Shown: piece after piece, positions 1-8,465 of the stretch
Layout of the letters: every line of letters starts with the position of its first letter
How positions within the stretch are numbered: position 1 is the stretch's first letter
Source: Variovorax beijingensis
Lineage (GTDB): Bacteria; Pseudomonadota; Gammaproteobacteria; Burkholderiales; Burkholderiaceae_C
DNA length: 64,000 nucleotides
Assembly: GCF_007828835.1 (NCBI RefSeq)
Contig: NZ_VIVL01000001.1
Location: 372,001-436,000, forward strand
Reading direction: 5' to 3'
Position numbers and translations under genes: made by a program
The notes under the pieces: generated by a model
The model's database searches: none
Told to the model about the DNA's origin: nothing
The model's input: only the letters and a program-made list of their open reading frames with translations

Positions 1-314
1 GAAGGTGCACTGGCGCATTTGCCGACCGGAGAGGTCACGCTGATGACCCACGAGCCGCTTTCCGTGGAAAGCGCACAGGTGTTGTCCATTGCGCCCGAAT
101 CGTTCAATGAAACGAGAAAGAAAGAGACGTTTTGGTTGCGCCGTATGGCTTCGCTGCGCGCGGCAAGGAGGCCGTTCTGCAGAGACTCGGTGGTGTTGCG
201 GATGCGGCTGTTGTCCATCCATGTGCCGATGCTTGGCATGGCCAAGGCAAGAATCAATGCCAGCACCGCGATGGTGACGGCCAGCTCGACGATGGTGAAG
301 CCTCGTTGCCTCAT
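1..314 (-). CDS. FimT/GspH-like type IV minor pseudopilin (3' end off the window)
   Basis: The minus strand from the ATG at 312-314 stays open to the window edge, giving about 104 residues. The protein begins with a five-residue leader and a class III (prepilin) cleavage site, MRQRG|FTIVEL, with the conserved Glu at +5. A single hydrophobic helix follows, then a segment typical of FimT/GspH pseudopilins (ALRN-type region, RSEAIRRNQ). Such proteins are processed by prepilin peptidase and sit in the type IV pilus or competence pilus as minor or priming subunits. It lies 14 bp downstream of a second pilin gene on the same strand, so the two are probably co-transcribed. The C-terminus is not visible, so FimT cannot be separated from GspH or FimU. 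Confidence 0.85.
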   Translation of the reverse strand, partial: MRQRGFTIVELAVTIAVLALILALAMPSIGTWMDNSRIRNTTESLQNGLLAARSEAIRRNQNVSFFLVSLNDSGAMDNTCALSTESGSWVISVTSPVGKCASAP

Positions 315-328
315 GAAAAACCTGCTGC

Positions 329-820
329 TCAACACGTGGTGCTCTTGGTGAGCCAGCAGGTCGCGGCTATCGTTGCACCCTTGAACTTCGTCGTGCCGCG
401 TACGCCGGTTTCGTTGATGGTGTACACATGCCCGGTGACCGAACCGCTGATACCCGTCGCAGTGATGGTGTAGGCCTGGAAAGTCGCGCCGCTTGCCACG
501 CAACTGAACGAAAAGTGCGTTCCGTCCACCGGGAATGTGTTCCAACCGGCCGCCGCCGCGTCGGACGCACATTTGTTGGCGGCGGTTCCATAGTTCCGGT
601 TGTCCTGGTAGTACTGCTCCATCTTCGAGCGGTAGTCGGACAGGCGATTGAAGGCCTCAGGCAGCTGACCGCGGCGTACATAGTCGTTGTATGACGGCAC
701 CGCGATCGCGGCCAGGATGGCAATGACTGCCACCACGATCATCACTTCGATCAGCGTGAAGCCGGACGAACCGCCCCGTGCCTGGACAGCGCGACGCAGA
801 TAGCTTGCTTGTTTCTTCAA
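329..820 (-). CDS. PilE-like type IV pilin
   Basis: This is a 163-residue prepilin with a 20-residue leader, cleavage at G20|F21 and the mature start FTLIEVMIVVAVIAILAAIA, with Glu at +5. The hydrophobic helix is followed by a small globular domain containing several cysteines, the last of them the final residue; a C-terminal disulfide loop (D-region) is likely. The start is a TTG (818-820) preceded by AAAGGTG at good distance. No in-frame ATG exists before the cleavage site, so a non-ATG start is required. It precedes the fimT-like gene on the minus strand and is divergent from a PglL-type glycosyltransferase, which suggests the pilin is that enzyme's substrate. It could be the major pilin or a PilE/ComP-type minor pilin. 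Confidence 0.88.
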   Translation of the reverse strand: MKKQASYLRRAVQARGGSSGFTLIEVMIVVAVIAILAAIAVPSYNDYVRRGQLPEAFNRLSDYRSKMEQYYQDNRNYGTAANKCASDAAAAGWNTFPVDGTHFSFSCVASGATFQAYTITATGISGSVTGHVYTINETGVRGTTKFKGATIAATCWLTKSTTC

Positions 821-977
821 GAGACACCTTTCGGACCGATTCCGGGCCTTCCGCTAGAGGGCGGGCAACAGTTGTAGATAGTTGTCTAAGAATGTCTCTA
901 AATGTGTTTTCCCGCAAAGCCGCTCGTCTCCCACCCGCCGCCATTCGTCGGCCCGCCCGTTCGTCACAATCGGCGGA

Positions 978-2708
978 ATGACTTCCCGCGCAGCGCCTGC
1001 CGAGGCCGCCGCTCTCTCGCCTAAAGCCGTCGGCGCCCTGCGTGCCGGGTTGGTCGCGTTCCCGTTTCTCTGCCCGCTCGTCGCCGGTCCCTCGGTCCAG
1101 GCTTGGCAGCTGCTGGCCACCTGGGTCTGCCTCGCGGCGATGCTTCTGGCCGTTCCTGTCGCCGTGCCGGCGCGCGGCATTTGGGCCTGGCTCGGCGCCG
1201 GAGCGGCAGCGGTCGTGCTTTTTTCCTCCCCGCATGCCACGGCCGCCGCATGGCTGCCCGCGGTGGTCGTGCTGGCAGCCATGGCGGCCGCAGCCTGCGT
1301 AGGAGCGGGCATGGCGCGCGGCGGGCCGGCCGTATCGGGGGCGTTGGCGGTGGGCGTGCTCGCAGCCGGCCTCGTCAGCGCGGTGCTCGGCCTGCTCCAG
1401 TACTACGGCCTGGCCGAGCCGCTGGTGCCCTGGACCACCACGCCCGCGCTGGGCCAGGCGTATGGCAACCTGCGCCAGCGCAACCAGTTCGCCACGCTGA
1501 TCAGCATGGCGCTGGTGGCGGCGCTCTGGATCCATGCGGTGCAGCCTTCGGCGCGCATTCGGCGCTGGCTGGCGGCGGCGGCGCTGCTGCTGTTGGTGGC
1601 CGCGGCGGCTTCCACCTCGCGCACCGGGCTGCTCCAGCTGCTGTCGATCGTGGGCGTTGCCGCCTTCATCGCGCGGCGGGAGCGCCGCGGCGTGCCGGCC
1701 GAGCACGCTGGCACGCTCTTCAGCCTGCCGCCGCCGCTGGTGCTGCTGGCGATGGTGCCGGTCTATTTCGCCATCGCCTGGCTGCTGCCGCAGCTTGCGG
1801 CGGGCGAGGTCGAGGGCATGATGCAGCGGCTGCAGGAGGGCGCGCCGGGCGACCACACGCGGATGATCCTCTGGCGCAACGTGCTCTCGCTGATTGCCGC
1901 GCATCCGCTCGCGGGCTGGGGTTGGGGCGAACTGGCCTTCGCGCACTACAGCACGCTGTACGACGGGCCGCGCTTCCCCGAGATCCTGGACAACGCGCAC
2001 AACCTGCCGCTGCACCTGGCGGTGGAAATGGGCATTCCGGTGTCGGTGCTGGTCTGCGGCGGTTTTCTCTGGATGGTGATGGCGGCCAGGCCCTGGCGCG
2101 AGCGCGATCCGGTGCGACTCATGGCCTGGGGCATGCTGGGCGCGATCGCGCTGCACAGCCTGCTCGAATATCCGCTCTGGTACGGGCCGTTCCAGCTGGT
2201 GTTCGGGCTCTGCCTGGGCATGCTGTGGCCGGCGCTGGGCACCGCAACGGCTTCATCGCTGCGGCAGCGCTTCAAGGCCCGGTGGCTCGAGCCGCCGGTG
2301 TTGTCTTCGATTGCGGCCGCGGTGCTGATGGCGGTGGTCGGCTGTGCCGCCTGGGACTACATCCGCATCAGCCAGATCTACCTGCCGCGCGACGAACGCC
2401 TGCCGGCCTATGAAGACGGCACGCTCGCCAAGGCCAAAAAATCATGGCTCTTCGCCAGGCAGGTCGACTTTGCCGAACTGACGCTCACGGCCGTCACGCC
2501 GGCCAATGCGGCCGCGATGCACTCGCTGGCCGAGCGCACGCTGCATTTCTCGCCCGAGCCGCGCGTGATCGTCAAGCTGATCGAAAGCGCCGAACTGATG
2601 GGGCAGGGCGAGGCAGCCCGCGACCAGGCGGAGCGCTTCCGCATCGCGTTTCCGGCGGAGTACGAGCGCTGGCTGAAGGGGCTGCCCGTGGATGGGCAGG
2701 CGCCCTAG
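978..2708 (+). CDS. pglL: PglL/PilO-family pilin O-oligosaccharyltransferase (Wzy_C fold)
   Basis: The product is a 576-residue polytopic membrane protein with about 12 hydrophobic segments, then a soluble C-terminal domain from about residue 450. The large periplasmic loop carries the Wzy_C/O-antigen ligase signature: a GWGWGE motif and [15 protein letters not shown] with the conserved His at 341. Enzymes of this class (PglL of Neisseria and Acinetobacter, PilO/TfpO of Pseudomonas) move an undecaprenyl-linked glycan onto Ser/Thr of pilin in the periplasm. The position next to a divergent pilin gene matches the usual linkage of dedicated pilin glycosylases. Translation can start upstream at 882, but the ATG at 978 starts just before the first membrane segment. 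The stop codon overlaps the convergent moaC stop. O-antigen ligase (WaaL) is the alternative. Confidence 0.8.
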   Translation: MTSRAAPAEAAALSPKAVGALRAGLVAFPFLCPLVAGPSVQAWQLLATWVCLAAMLLAVPVAVPARGIWAWLGAGAAAVVLFSSPHATAAAWLPAVVVLAAMAAAACVGAGMARGGPAVSGALAVGVLAAGLVSAVLGLLQYYGLAEPLVPWTTTPALGQAYGNLRQRNQFATLISMALVAALWIHAVQPSARIRRWLAAAALLLLVAAAASTSRTGLLQLLSIVGVAAFIARRERRGVPAEHAGTLFSLPPPLVLLAMVPVYFAIAWLLPQLAAGEVEGMMQRLQEGAPGDHTRMILWRNVLSLIAAHPLAGWGWGELAFAHYSTLYDGPRFPEILDNAHNLPLHLAVEMGIPVSVLVCGGFLWMVMAARPWRERDPVRLMAWGMLGAIALHSLLEYPLWYGPFQLVFGLCLGMLWPALGTATASSLRQRFKARWLEPPVLSSIAAAVLMAVVGCAAWDYIRISQIYLPRDERLPAYEDGTLAKAKKSWLFARQVDFAELTLTAVTPANAAAMHSLAERTLHFSPEPRVIVKLIESAELMGQGEAARDQAERFRIAFPAEYERWLKGLPVDGQAP

Positions 2709-3196
2709 CTTTGAGGGGCTGCCAAGTAGCTGCCCGACTTGCCGCCATGCTTCTCGAGCACATGCACGTCGGTGATCCGCATGCCCCGGTCCACCGCCTT
2801 GCACATGTCGTAGATGGTGAGCAGCGCCACCTGCACGGCGGTCAGCGCTTCCATCTCGACGCCGGTCGGCCCCACGGTCTCGACCGTGGCGGTGCACACC
2901 ACCTGTGGCGCATTGCCTTTTTCGGCCAGCGCAAACGCGAGCGCCACGCGCGTGAGCGCGAGCGGGTGGCACAGCGGGATCAGGTCGCTGGTCTTCTTGG
3001 CGGCCTGGATGCCCGCGATGCGGGCGATGCCGAGCACGTCGCCCTTCTTGGCGGTACCCGATTCGATCAGCGCCAGCGTGGCGGGCTGCATCTCGATGCG
3101 GCCCGTGGCCACCGCCACGCGATGGGTGGCGGGCTTGGCCGCAACGTCGACCATGTGGGCCTGGCCCTGGGCATCGAAATGGGTGAGGGAGCTCAT
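2705..3196 (-). CDS. moaC: Cyclic pyranopterin monophosphate synthase MoaC
   Basis: MoaC converts the MoaA product 3',8-cyclo-GTP to cyclic pyranopterin monophosphate, an early step of molybdenum cofactor synthesis in the cytoplasm. The 163-residue protein has the usual family length and motifs: [12 protein letters not shown] near the N-terminus, [12 protein letters not shown] in the middle, and the MEALTAV and IYDMCKA segments with the catalytic Lys/Asp region, ending in KSGSYLA. The ATG at 3196 was preferred over in-frame starts farther upstream because the family begins with SSLTHFD-like residues. No other moa gene lies nearby. The gene is convergent with pglL, overlapping it by four bases, and divergent from the M48 protease gene. 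Confidence 0.96.
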   Translation of the reverse strand: MSSLTHFDAQGQAHMVDVAAKPATHRVAVATGRIEMQPATLALIESGTAKKGDVLGIARIAGIQAAKKTSDLIPLCHPLALTRVALAFALAEKGNAPQVVCTATVETVGPTGVEMEALTAVQVALLTIYDMCKAVDRGMRITDVHVLEKHGGKSGSYLAAPQS

Positions 3197-3251
3197 GTGT
3201 GAACGATCGGTGTGGAGGTGCATCATACGAGCCCGAGCCAATGGACGAGGA

Positions 3252-4829
3252 ATGCCGCGCTTGACTCCCTTTGCCACCCCAAAGCCCGCCCCAAAGACTT
3301 CCGCCGCGCCCGCCTTGCGGTCGCTCTGTGCTGCCGTTTTGATAGCGGGCCAGGTCCTGCTGCCGGTGCCGGCCCGCGCCCAGATGCAGGTGCTGCCGGG
3401 CCTGGGCGACGGCGGCGAAATGACCGCCAGTGCCGAGCGCCAGCTGGGCGACCAGATCGCGCGCGAGCTCTACCGCGACACCGACTACATCGACGACCCG
3501 GTGGTCGCCGCCTACGTGCAGGACATCTGGCAGCGCCTGCTGGCCGCCGCCCGCCAGCGCGGCGAGCTCACGCCCGAGCTCGACGAGCGTTTTGCCTGGA
3601 CCATCCTGCTGGGGCGCGACCGCAACATCAATGCCTTTGCGCTGCCGGGCGGCTACCTGGGCCTCAACATGGGCCTGATTGCCACGGTGGGCAGCCGCGA
3701 CGAGCTGGCCACGGTGCTCGGGCACGAGCTGTCGCACGTCACGCAGCGCCACATCTCGCGCATCATGAACCAGCAGGGCAAGCAGATGCCGCTGATGCTG
3801 GCGGGCCTGATCCTCGGCATGATCGCGGCCGGCAAGAGCCGCAACGCCGATGCGGGCCAAGCCGTGATGATGGGCAGCCAGGCGCTCTTCATGCAGAACC
3901 AGCTGAGCTTCTCGCGCGACATGGAGCGCGAGGCCGACCGCGTCGGCTTCGGCGTGATGACGCAGGCGGGCTTTGCGCCGCAGGGCGCGGCCGCGATGTT
4001 CGAGAAGCTGCAGTACGCCTCGCGCCTGAACGACAACGGCTCCTACCCCTACCTGCGCAGCCATCCGCTCACCTCGGAGCGCATCTCGGACATGCAGGGG
4101 CGCTTCCAGTTCCGACTCGATGCCGCCCCGGCCATGCCGCTGGCCATGGACCACGCGATGATCGCGGCGCGTGCCCGCGTGCTCACGCGGCCGGGTGTGG
4201 ACGTGCTGCGGCTGTGGGTCGATGCGGCCTCCAGCGGCGAGTTTGCCAAGAGCAGTGCGGCCCAGCAGGCCGGCACGCTCTACGCGGCGGCGCTGTCGGC
4301 CAAGGAGCTGCGCGACTTCCGGGCCGCACGCGCCATGGCCGAGCGGCTGACGGCGCGCACCGCCGACGACGCCTCCGCAGCCAGGCTGGCGCGCTGGCTC
4401 AACGCCGAGATCGAACTGGCCGGCGGCAACGCGCCCAAGGCCGCGGGCCTGCTCGATGCCAAGTCGAAGGAGCGGCCGGAGATGCTGCTTGCGGCCGATG
4501 CCGCCGTGGCCACGCGGCAGCCCGCGCCCCTGGTGCCGGTGCTGCGCGACTGGGTGGCCACGAATCCGCGCGACGCCACCGCCTGGCGGGCCCTGGCCAA
4601 CCTGTATGGCGCCCAGAACGATTCGGTGCGCGCGGTGCGCGCCGATGCCGAGGCCAATGTGGCCATCCTCGACTATCCGGCCGCACGCGACCGCCTCAAG
4701 GCCGCGCAGGAGTTGATGCGCAAGCCCGGCGTGCCCGTCGACCACTACGAGGCCTCGATCATCGACACCCGCGCGCGGGCCGTGGAGGTGCTGGTCAAGC
4801 GGCAGGCCGAGGAGCCGCCGCTGAAGTGA
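3252..4829 (+). CDS. Periplasmic M48-family metalloprotease, BepA/YfgC-like
   Basis: This 525-residue protein has a signal peptide (cleavage predicted near ARA43|Q44), an M48 peptidase domain with the zinc motif H158-E-L-S-H162 and a third ligand in EREAD (Glu 227), and a helical C-terminal half typical of the TPR region of BepA. BepA acts in the periplasm in assembly or degradation of outer-membrane beta-barrels such as LptD and BamA. The segments [13 protein letters not shown] and [11 protein letters not shown] are family hallmarks. The ATG at 3252 directly precedes the signal peptide. The gene is monocistronic here, divergent from moaC. The family assignment is firm; which chaperone/protease role applies is inferred. 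Confidence 0.9.
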   Translation: MPRLTPFATPKPAPKTSAAPALRSLCAAVLIAGQVLLPVPARAQMQVLPGLGDGGEMTASAERQLGDQIARELYRDTDYIDDPVVAAYVQDIWQRLLAAARQRGELTPELDERFAWTILLGRDRNINAFALPGGYLGLNMGLIATVGSRDELATVLGHELSHVTQRHISRIMNQQGKQMPLMLAGLILGMIAAGKSRNADAGQAVMMGSQALFMQNQLSFSRDMEREADRVGFGVMTQAGFAPQGAAAMFEKLQYASRLNDNGSYPYLRSHPLTSERISDMQGRFQFRLDAAPAMPLAMDHAMIAARARVLTRPGVDVLRLWVDAASSGEFAKSSAAQQAGTLYAAALSAKELRDFRAARAMAERLTARTADDASAARLARWLNAEIELAGGNAPKAAGLLDAKSKERPEMLLAADAAVATRQPAPLVPVLRDWVATNPRDATAWRALANLYGAQNDSVRAVRADAEANVAILDYPAARDRLKAAQELMRKPGVPVDHYEASIIDTRARAVEVLVKRQAEEPPLK

Positions 4830-4868
4830 GCCGAGCAGCGATAAAGAAAGTGCCGCCCGCCTGGCGGC

Positions 4869-5222
4869 TCAGCCCTTGGAGAGCAGCCCGCCCAGCGCGG
4901 CTTCGATGACCAGGCCCAGCAGCGAATAGATCAGCGAGCCGATCAGCGCCGCCACGAAGCCGTTGACCTGGAAGCCGGACAACAGGCCCGATGCGGCCCA
5001 GAACAGCAGCGCATTGATCACGAACAGGAACAGCCCGAGCGTGACGATGGTGACCGGCAGCGTCAGCACCACCAGCACCGGCCGCACGACCATGTTGAGC
5101 AGGCCGATTACGGCCGCGGCGATCAGCGCGGAGCCGAAGCTGGCAACCTGGACACCGGGATAGAGATAAGCCACCGCCAGCAGCGCGACAGCGCTGAGCA
5201 GCCATTTGATGATGATGCGCAT
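4869..5222 (-). CDS. Phage holin family 4 (PF04020-type) membrane protein
   Basis: The 117-residue protein has four hydrophobic segments, short polar turns and the family motif LLNMVVRPVLVVLTLPVTI. It belongs to the widespread bacterial holin-superfamily IV membrane proteins. Despite the name these are chromosomal proteins of unknown function, and no other phage gene is near. The ATG at 5222 is used; a TTG 33 bases upstream is possible but would put polar residues before the first membrane helix. The convergent M48 protease gene ends 39 bp away. A strong terminator for the upstream minus-strand gene lies directly before or overlapping this gene's 5' region, so it must have its own promoter or depend on read-through. 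Confidence 0.8.
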   Translation of the reverse strand: MRIIIKWLLSAVALLAVAYLYPGVQVASFGSALIAAAVIGLLNMVVRPVLVVLTLPVTIVTLGLFLFVINALLFWAASGLLSGFQVNGFVAALIGSLIYSLLGLVIEAALGGLLSKG

Positions 5223-5245
5223 GCGGCGCAGGATACCCCAGAGGC

Positions 5246-5288
5246 CCCAAAACAACGAGCCCCGGCGCGTTGCCGCACCGGGGCTCGT
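5246..5288 (-). terminator. Rho-independent terminator
   Basis: An 11-bp perfect stem (5255-5265 with 5278-5288, ACGAGCCCCGG) with a 12-nt loop is followed, on the minus strand, by a T-rich run (TGTTTTGG). It stands 19 bp after the stop of the minus-strand gene at 5307-5771 and ends that transcript. Confidence 0.85.
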
Positions 5289-5306
5289 CAGGACGGGGTT
5301 GCGCGC

Positions 5307-5771
5307 TTATTCGGCCAGTTCGTTCGCAAGCACCAGCAGCGCGCCCATGCCCATCACGGCGCCGGGAAAGGCCCAGCCCGACTGGCGCGGCGGCGCCTGG
5401 TCGAGCGTGACCGGCTCCAGGTCGACGCCGATCTTGGGGCGGCGCGCATCGACCACGAGCGTGGCCGAATGCTCGCGCTTGAGCTGCTGCGTCAGGTCGG
5501 CCAGCGGGCCCTTGGCCAGCACCGGCGTCACCTGGCCGCCATTGCGCTCGAGCAGCGGCAGCAATTGCGCCTGCACCTTGCTGAACCATTTGGCGCGCCA
5601 GTTCTCGCGTGCGCTGTGGCTCACCCACTTGCTGATGCGGTGCGTCATGCGCGGAGCGCAGGCCACGAGTACCCAGTGGCGTGCCACGACGCTGCTGGCG
5701 TCGGGGGCAAGCTCGGCGAACTGCTCGGCCGCATAGCCGGCGTCGTCGACGTACAGAATGACCTTTTCCAT
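5307..5771 (-). CDS. Hypothetical protein with Usp-like N-terminus and one C-terminal membrane helix
   Basis: The 154-residue protein starts MEKVILYVDDAGYA, a beta strand with an acidic pair like the start of universal-stress-protein folds. It then has an alternating alpha/beta pattern (HWVLVACAPRM, ATLVVDARRP) and ends in a Gly/Ala-rich hydrophobic helix (WAFPGAVMGMGALLVLANELAE). A good ribosome site (AAGGAG) precedes the ATG at 5771. It lies 81 bp downstream of terC on the same strand and may share its transcript, which ends at the terminator at 5246-5288. I do not recognise a named family; the Usp resemblance is only from strand pattern. Confidence 0.75.
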   Translation of the reverse strand: MEKVILYVDDAGYAAEQFAELAPDASSVVARHWVLVACAPRMTHRISKWVSHSARENWRAKWFSKVQAQLLPLLERNGGQVTPVLAKGPLADLTQQLKREHSATLVVDARRPKIGVDLEPVTLDQAPPRQSGWAFPGAVMGMGALLVLANELAE

Positions 5772-5852
5772 GGGTGCTCCTTCAAGTAATTAGAGTGGCA
5801 GAGACCGGGCAGCAGGGGAAGAGCATTTTCGCCAGGCCCCTGCAGGTGGCCG

Positions 5853-6599
5853 TCAGCTGGACGTGGCGGCTTCGGCCGGCTTCTGGCGAGCCTGGCGCAT
5901 GGCCACCCACTTGCCGACGGCCAGCACCAGCAGCGCGCCGGCAATGCCTGCGGCGTACCGGATGGTATCGGTCTGCGGCAGCTTCGGCACCCAGGTCCAG
6001 GCCGCGGTGTTCGACAGCGCGGGGTCGGACACCGCCATGGTGCCCGCAATCCAGCCCAGCAGCATGCCGCCGAGCGTGATGATGACCGGGAAGCGGTCCA
6101 TCAGCTTGATGACCAGCTGGCTGCCCCAGACGATGATCGGAATGCTCACCAGCAGGCCGAAGATCACCAGCGGCATCTGGTGGGCCTGGCCGGCGCCTTG
6201 CGCGGCACCGGCAATGGCAATCACGTTGTCCACGCTCATCACCAGGTCGGCCACGATCACGGTCTTGACCGCGCCCCACAGCTTGTCGCTGCTCTGGATG
6301 TTGCCGTGCGCGTCGTCATGGTCGGGCGCCAGCAGCTTGATGCCGATCCACACCAGCAGCGCGGCGCCGACCAGCTTCAGGAACGGAATGGCCAGGAGCG
6401 TGAGCGCGAAGAAGATCAATATCACCCGCAGCGCAATGGCGCCGGCCGTGCCCCAGAGGATGCCCTTGGTGCGTTGCGCAGGCGGCAGCTTGCGGCAGGC
6501 CAGGGCAATGACGACGGCGTTGTCGCCGCCGAGCAGGATGTCGATCATGATGATCTGACCGACCGCGACCCAGAATTCCGGGGTCATGAACTGTTCCAT
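5853..6599 (-). CDS. terC: TerC-family membrane protein, likely manganese-responsive metal exporter
   Basis: The product is 248 residues with about seven hydrophobic segments. It carries the two family acidic motifs in membrane helices, GGDNAVV (Asp26-Asn27) and MSVDNVIAIAG, which probably form a metal site. TerC/Alx proteins move Mn2+ or help load exported metalloenzymes. The start at 6599 has AGAGGA seven bases upstream; a 27-residue upstream extension lacks conservation-like features. The long leader on the same strand contains a yybP-ykoY riboswitch at 6769-6897 and a matching promoter, so expression should rise with Mn2+. This supports a manganese-export role over tellurite resistance. 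Confidence 0.92.
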   Translation of the reverse strand: MEQFMTPEFWVAVGQIIMIDILLGGDNAVVIALACRKLPPAQRTKGILWGTAGAIALRVILIFFALTLLAIPFLKLVGAALLVWIGIKLLAPDHDDAHGNIQSSDKLWGAVKTVIVADLVMSVDNVIAIAGAAQGAGQAHQMPLVIFGLLVSIPIIVWGSQLVIKLMDRFPVIITLGGMLLGWIAGTMAVSDPALSNTAAWTWVPKLPQTDTIRYAAGIAGALLVLAVGKWVAMRQARQKPAEAATSS

Positions 6600-6768
6600 A
6601 GATTCCTCTTGTCTTCGCGCGGTCCGTCCATCCTGGGCTGGATGGCGCCGGTCCGGCGCATGCGTTGCATTTCGATCCATCCCGTGCGGGTAGGCCGAAG
6701 CGATGGCGAAGACCGGGCGATGACCGGGGATTCAGGAACGCTTCGACCAAACCTGCGCAGGTTCAAAT

Positions 6769-6897
6769 CGAAGGTCTTGCTCGACAGCGCGCGCCCGGGG
6801 GCACGTGTTGTCCAACAGGCCGGAAGTGTTGTGCTTCGTATTGACGACCTGTCGATGGCCGCCGTGGTGCACGGCGGCTGGGAGCTACTCCCCTTCG
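6769..6897 (-). promoter_or_regulatory. yybP-ykoY manganese riboswitch
   Basis: Read on the minus strand, the 129-nt segment opens with CGAAGGGGAGUAGC and closes with GAGCAAGACCUUCG, so the closing P1 stem is CGAAGG/CCUUCG. Between them are the conserved GUCGUCAAUACG loop and the CCGGCCUGUUGGAC segment. These are the invariant parts of the yybP-ykoY Mn2+-sensing aptamer. The element lies about 170 nt before the terC start, the classic partner gene. A short CCTGCGCAGG palindrome follows the aptamer on the minus strand but has no real U-tract, so whether control is by termination or by translation is not clear. Confidence 0.95.
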
Positions 6898-6905
6898 TGA
6901 GGAGA

Positions 6906-6935
6906 ATTAGAGCATTGCAAACCCTGTTCTGGCAA
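6906..6935 (-). promoter_or_regulatory. Sigma-70-type promoter for the riboswitch-terC transcript
   Basis: On the minus strand, TTGCCA (6930-6935, 5/6 to consensus) and TCTAAT (6906-6911, 5/6) are separated by 18 bp. The start point would fall a few bases before the first helix of the riboswitch, exactly where a leader promoter is expected. Upstream of it, up to the gene at 7085, I see no gene. Confidence 0.7.
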
Positions 6936-7084
6936 CCTCGAAATTACCGAGATCCAAAAAGAATGCTCTCGAAAGCCTTGTGGTTGCTGGTTATGTTGCT
7001 ATGTGTTGTGTAGCGCATATAACCTTCGACTGACGCGGGACATTGCCGGACTATGATCGCCGGCTCGCTGTTTTTTCTCTCTTC

Positions 7085-7549
7085 ATGGCCGCCATTCACA
7101 TCACCGACATCGAGGCCGCCATCAACCATTGGCGGGAGAAGAGCCCCTCGCTCGACGGCATCACGCTGGCGCCCGAATTGCGCGCGCTCGCCGAGGTCTA
7201 CGCGCTCATGGTGTTCCACCACGAGGACGAGGTCGACGAGTTCGGCTTCCCCGAAAAAGCCTGGGCCGCCTGGCTCGACTGGTACCACAGCACGCCCGAC
7301 ACCCCCTGCATCGCCATCTGCTCCACCAGCCAGGGCGACGACCAGTGCAAGGGCTGCGGCCGCAGCTTCGACGAGGTGCAGCACTGGCCCGCCATGTCGC
7401 CGGCCGAGAAGCGCGTGACCTGGCGCCGCATCACCATGGAAGACTCGGCCTGGCGCTTCAACAAATATGCGGAGCGTGCGCGCGAGGCCGAACCGCCGCA
7501 GTGGCCCGACGATCCCGCCGAGCCCCTCGGCCCCGACGACGTGCCCTGA
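7085..7549 (+). CDS. DUF3717/DUF1289-type cysteine-motif protein
   Basis: The 154-residue protein has an N-terminal helical part (MAAIHITDIEAAINHWR, like DUF3717 of Burkholderiales). It continues into a cysteine cluster with the pattern CIAIC...CKGCGRSFDEV...WRRI, which is the DUF1289 signature (two CxxC-type pairs plus a Trp/Arg tail), probably a metal site. The C-terminus is acidic and proline-rich. The ATG at 7085 was chosen because DUF3717 proteins begin at this point. The gene lies 13 bp before a second small cysteine-containing protein and is likely co-transcribed with it. Function is unknown. Confidence 0.85.
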   Translation: MAAIHITDIEAAINHWREKSPSLDGITLAPELRALAEVYALMVFHHEDEVDEFGFPEKAWAAWLDWYHSTPDTPCIAICSTSQGDDQCKGCGRSFDEVQHWPAMSPAEKRVTWRRITMEDSAWRFNKYAERAREAEPPQWPDDPAEPLGPDDVP

Positions 7550-7562
7550 AGGAGGCCGCCCC

Positions 7563-7868
7563 ATGCGCCGCCTTGCCCAGGCTCCGAACCTCGCGATCGC
7601 GGCCCTGTGGGTGCATGCGCTGCGCGAGGAGGGCGTGCAGGCGACGGTTCAGCGCGAATACCTGGGCGCCGTCATGGGCCAGCTGCCGCCCGACCAGTGC
7701 CTGCCCGAGATCTGGATCGACGACGAAGCGCAGTTCGAGCGCGCGCAGCAGGTGCTGCATGCGGCCCAGCACCGGCCGCAGCGCAACTGGCAGTGCATCT
7801 GCGGCGAGCGCATCGAAGGCGGCTTCGAGCAGTGCTGGCACTGCGGCCGGATGATGCCGGTGGCCTGA
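7563..7868 (+). CDS. DUF2007-like protein with C-terminal zinc ribbon
   Basis: This is a 101-residue protein. Residues 1-75 resemble the DUF2007 'putative signal transducing protein' fold (HALREEGVQATVQREYLGA, PEIWIDDEAQFERAQQVL). The last 25 residues hold four metal-type ligands, CICGE...CWHCG, a likely rubredoxin-like or zinc-ribbon knuckle. A perfect AAGGAGG precedes the ATG at 7563. It is the second gene of a two-gene unit with the DUF1289-type protein, both carrying Cys pairs. It is convergent with yaeQ, only two bases apart. Biochemical role unknown. Confidence 0.85.
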   Translation: MRRLAQAPNLAIAALWVHALREEGVQATVQREYLGAVMGQLPPDQCLPEIWIDDEAQFERAQQVLHAAQHRPQRNWQCICGERIEGGFEQCWHCGRMMPVA

Positions 7869-7870
7869 GG

Positions 7871-8431
7871 CTACTTCCAGCGCAGCAGCTCGACGTCGAT
7901 GCTGTGGGTGCCGTCGCCCAGCGTCAGCGTGTTCTCCTGGATCGTCGCCTGCAGCTGCATGCTGCGCTGCGCGAGCGCGGCCAGCGCCTGCGAGGCTTCC
8001 GTCGGCACCCGGTAGACCTGCAGGTTCTGCGGCCGCGTGAGCTTGTTCTCGATGCCGCGCCACCAGATCTCGGCCGCATGGTTGAAGCAGTAGACGATCA
8101 CCTCGTCCGCCTTGCCGCAGGCCTTGATGATGGGCTTGTCCTCGGGCTGGCCGACCTCGATCCACAGCTTGGTTTCGCCCGTGAAGTCGCGCAGCCAGAC
8201 ATCGGGTTCGTCCACGTTCGACAGACCCGCGCCGAAGGCCAGCGTGCCGTCGCCCTGGCAAACGTCCTGCAGCTTGTGCGCGTTGAGCGCGAGCGCGACG
8301 AGCCGGATCATCATCCGCTCGTCGGTCTCGCTCGGATGGCGCGCCAGGGTCAGCGCATGGTCGGCGTAGTAGCCGTGGTCGATGTCGGCCACCGCGAGGG
8401 CGGCCTTGAAGATGGTGGATTTGAGGGCCAT
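7871..8431 (-). CDS. yaeQ: YaeQ family protein
   Basis: The 186-residue protein matches the YaeQ family along its full length: MALKSTIFKAALAVADIDHGYY at the start, the DPDVWL/WIEVGQP and ACGKADEVIVYCF segments, and the closing HSIDVELLRW. YaeQ has a PD-(D/E)XK-like nuclease fold; E. coli YaeQ has been linked to compensation for loss of RfaH, but no reaction is established. The gene follows the TonB-dependent receptor gene by 34 bp on the same strand. Confidence 0.93.
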   Translation of the reverse strand: MALKSTIFKAALAVADIDHGYYADHALTLARHPSETDERMMIRLVALALNAHKLQDVCQGDGTLAFGAGLSNVDEPDVWLRDFTGETKLWIEVGQPEDKPIIKACGKADEVIVYCFNHAAEIWWRGIENKLTRPQNLQVYRVPTEASQALAALAQRSMQLQATIQENTLTLGDGTHSIDVELLRWK

Positions 8432-8465
8432 GGGTGCGCGAGTGTATGCGCCCCCACGGGCCGCG

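Noticed and set aside
4869..5222. Prophage remnant, because of the holin-family protein
   Set aside because: PF04020-type proteins are common chromosomal membrane proteins; no lysin, integrase, att site or other phage gene is near.
6600..6680. A 27-residue N-terminal extension of TerC
   Set aside because: The ATG at 6599 has a good ribosome site and starts the family sequence; the extension lies in the riboswitch leader and is rich in Arg and His.
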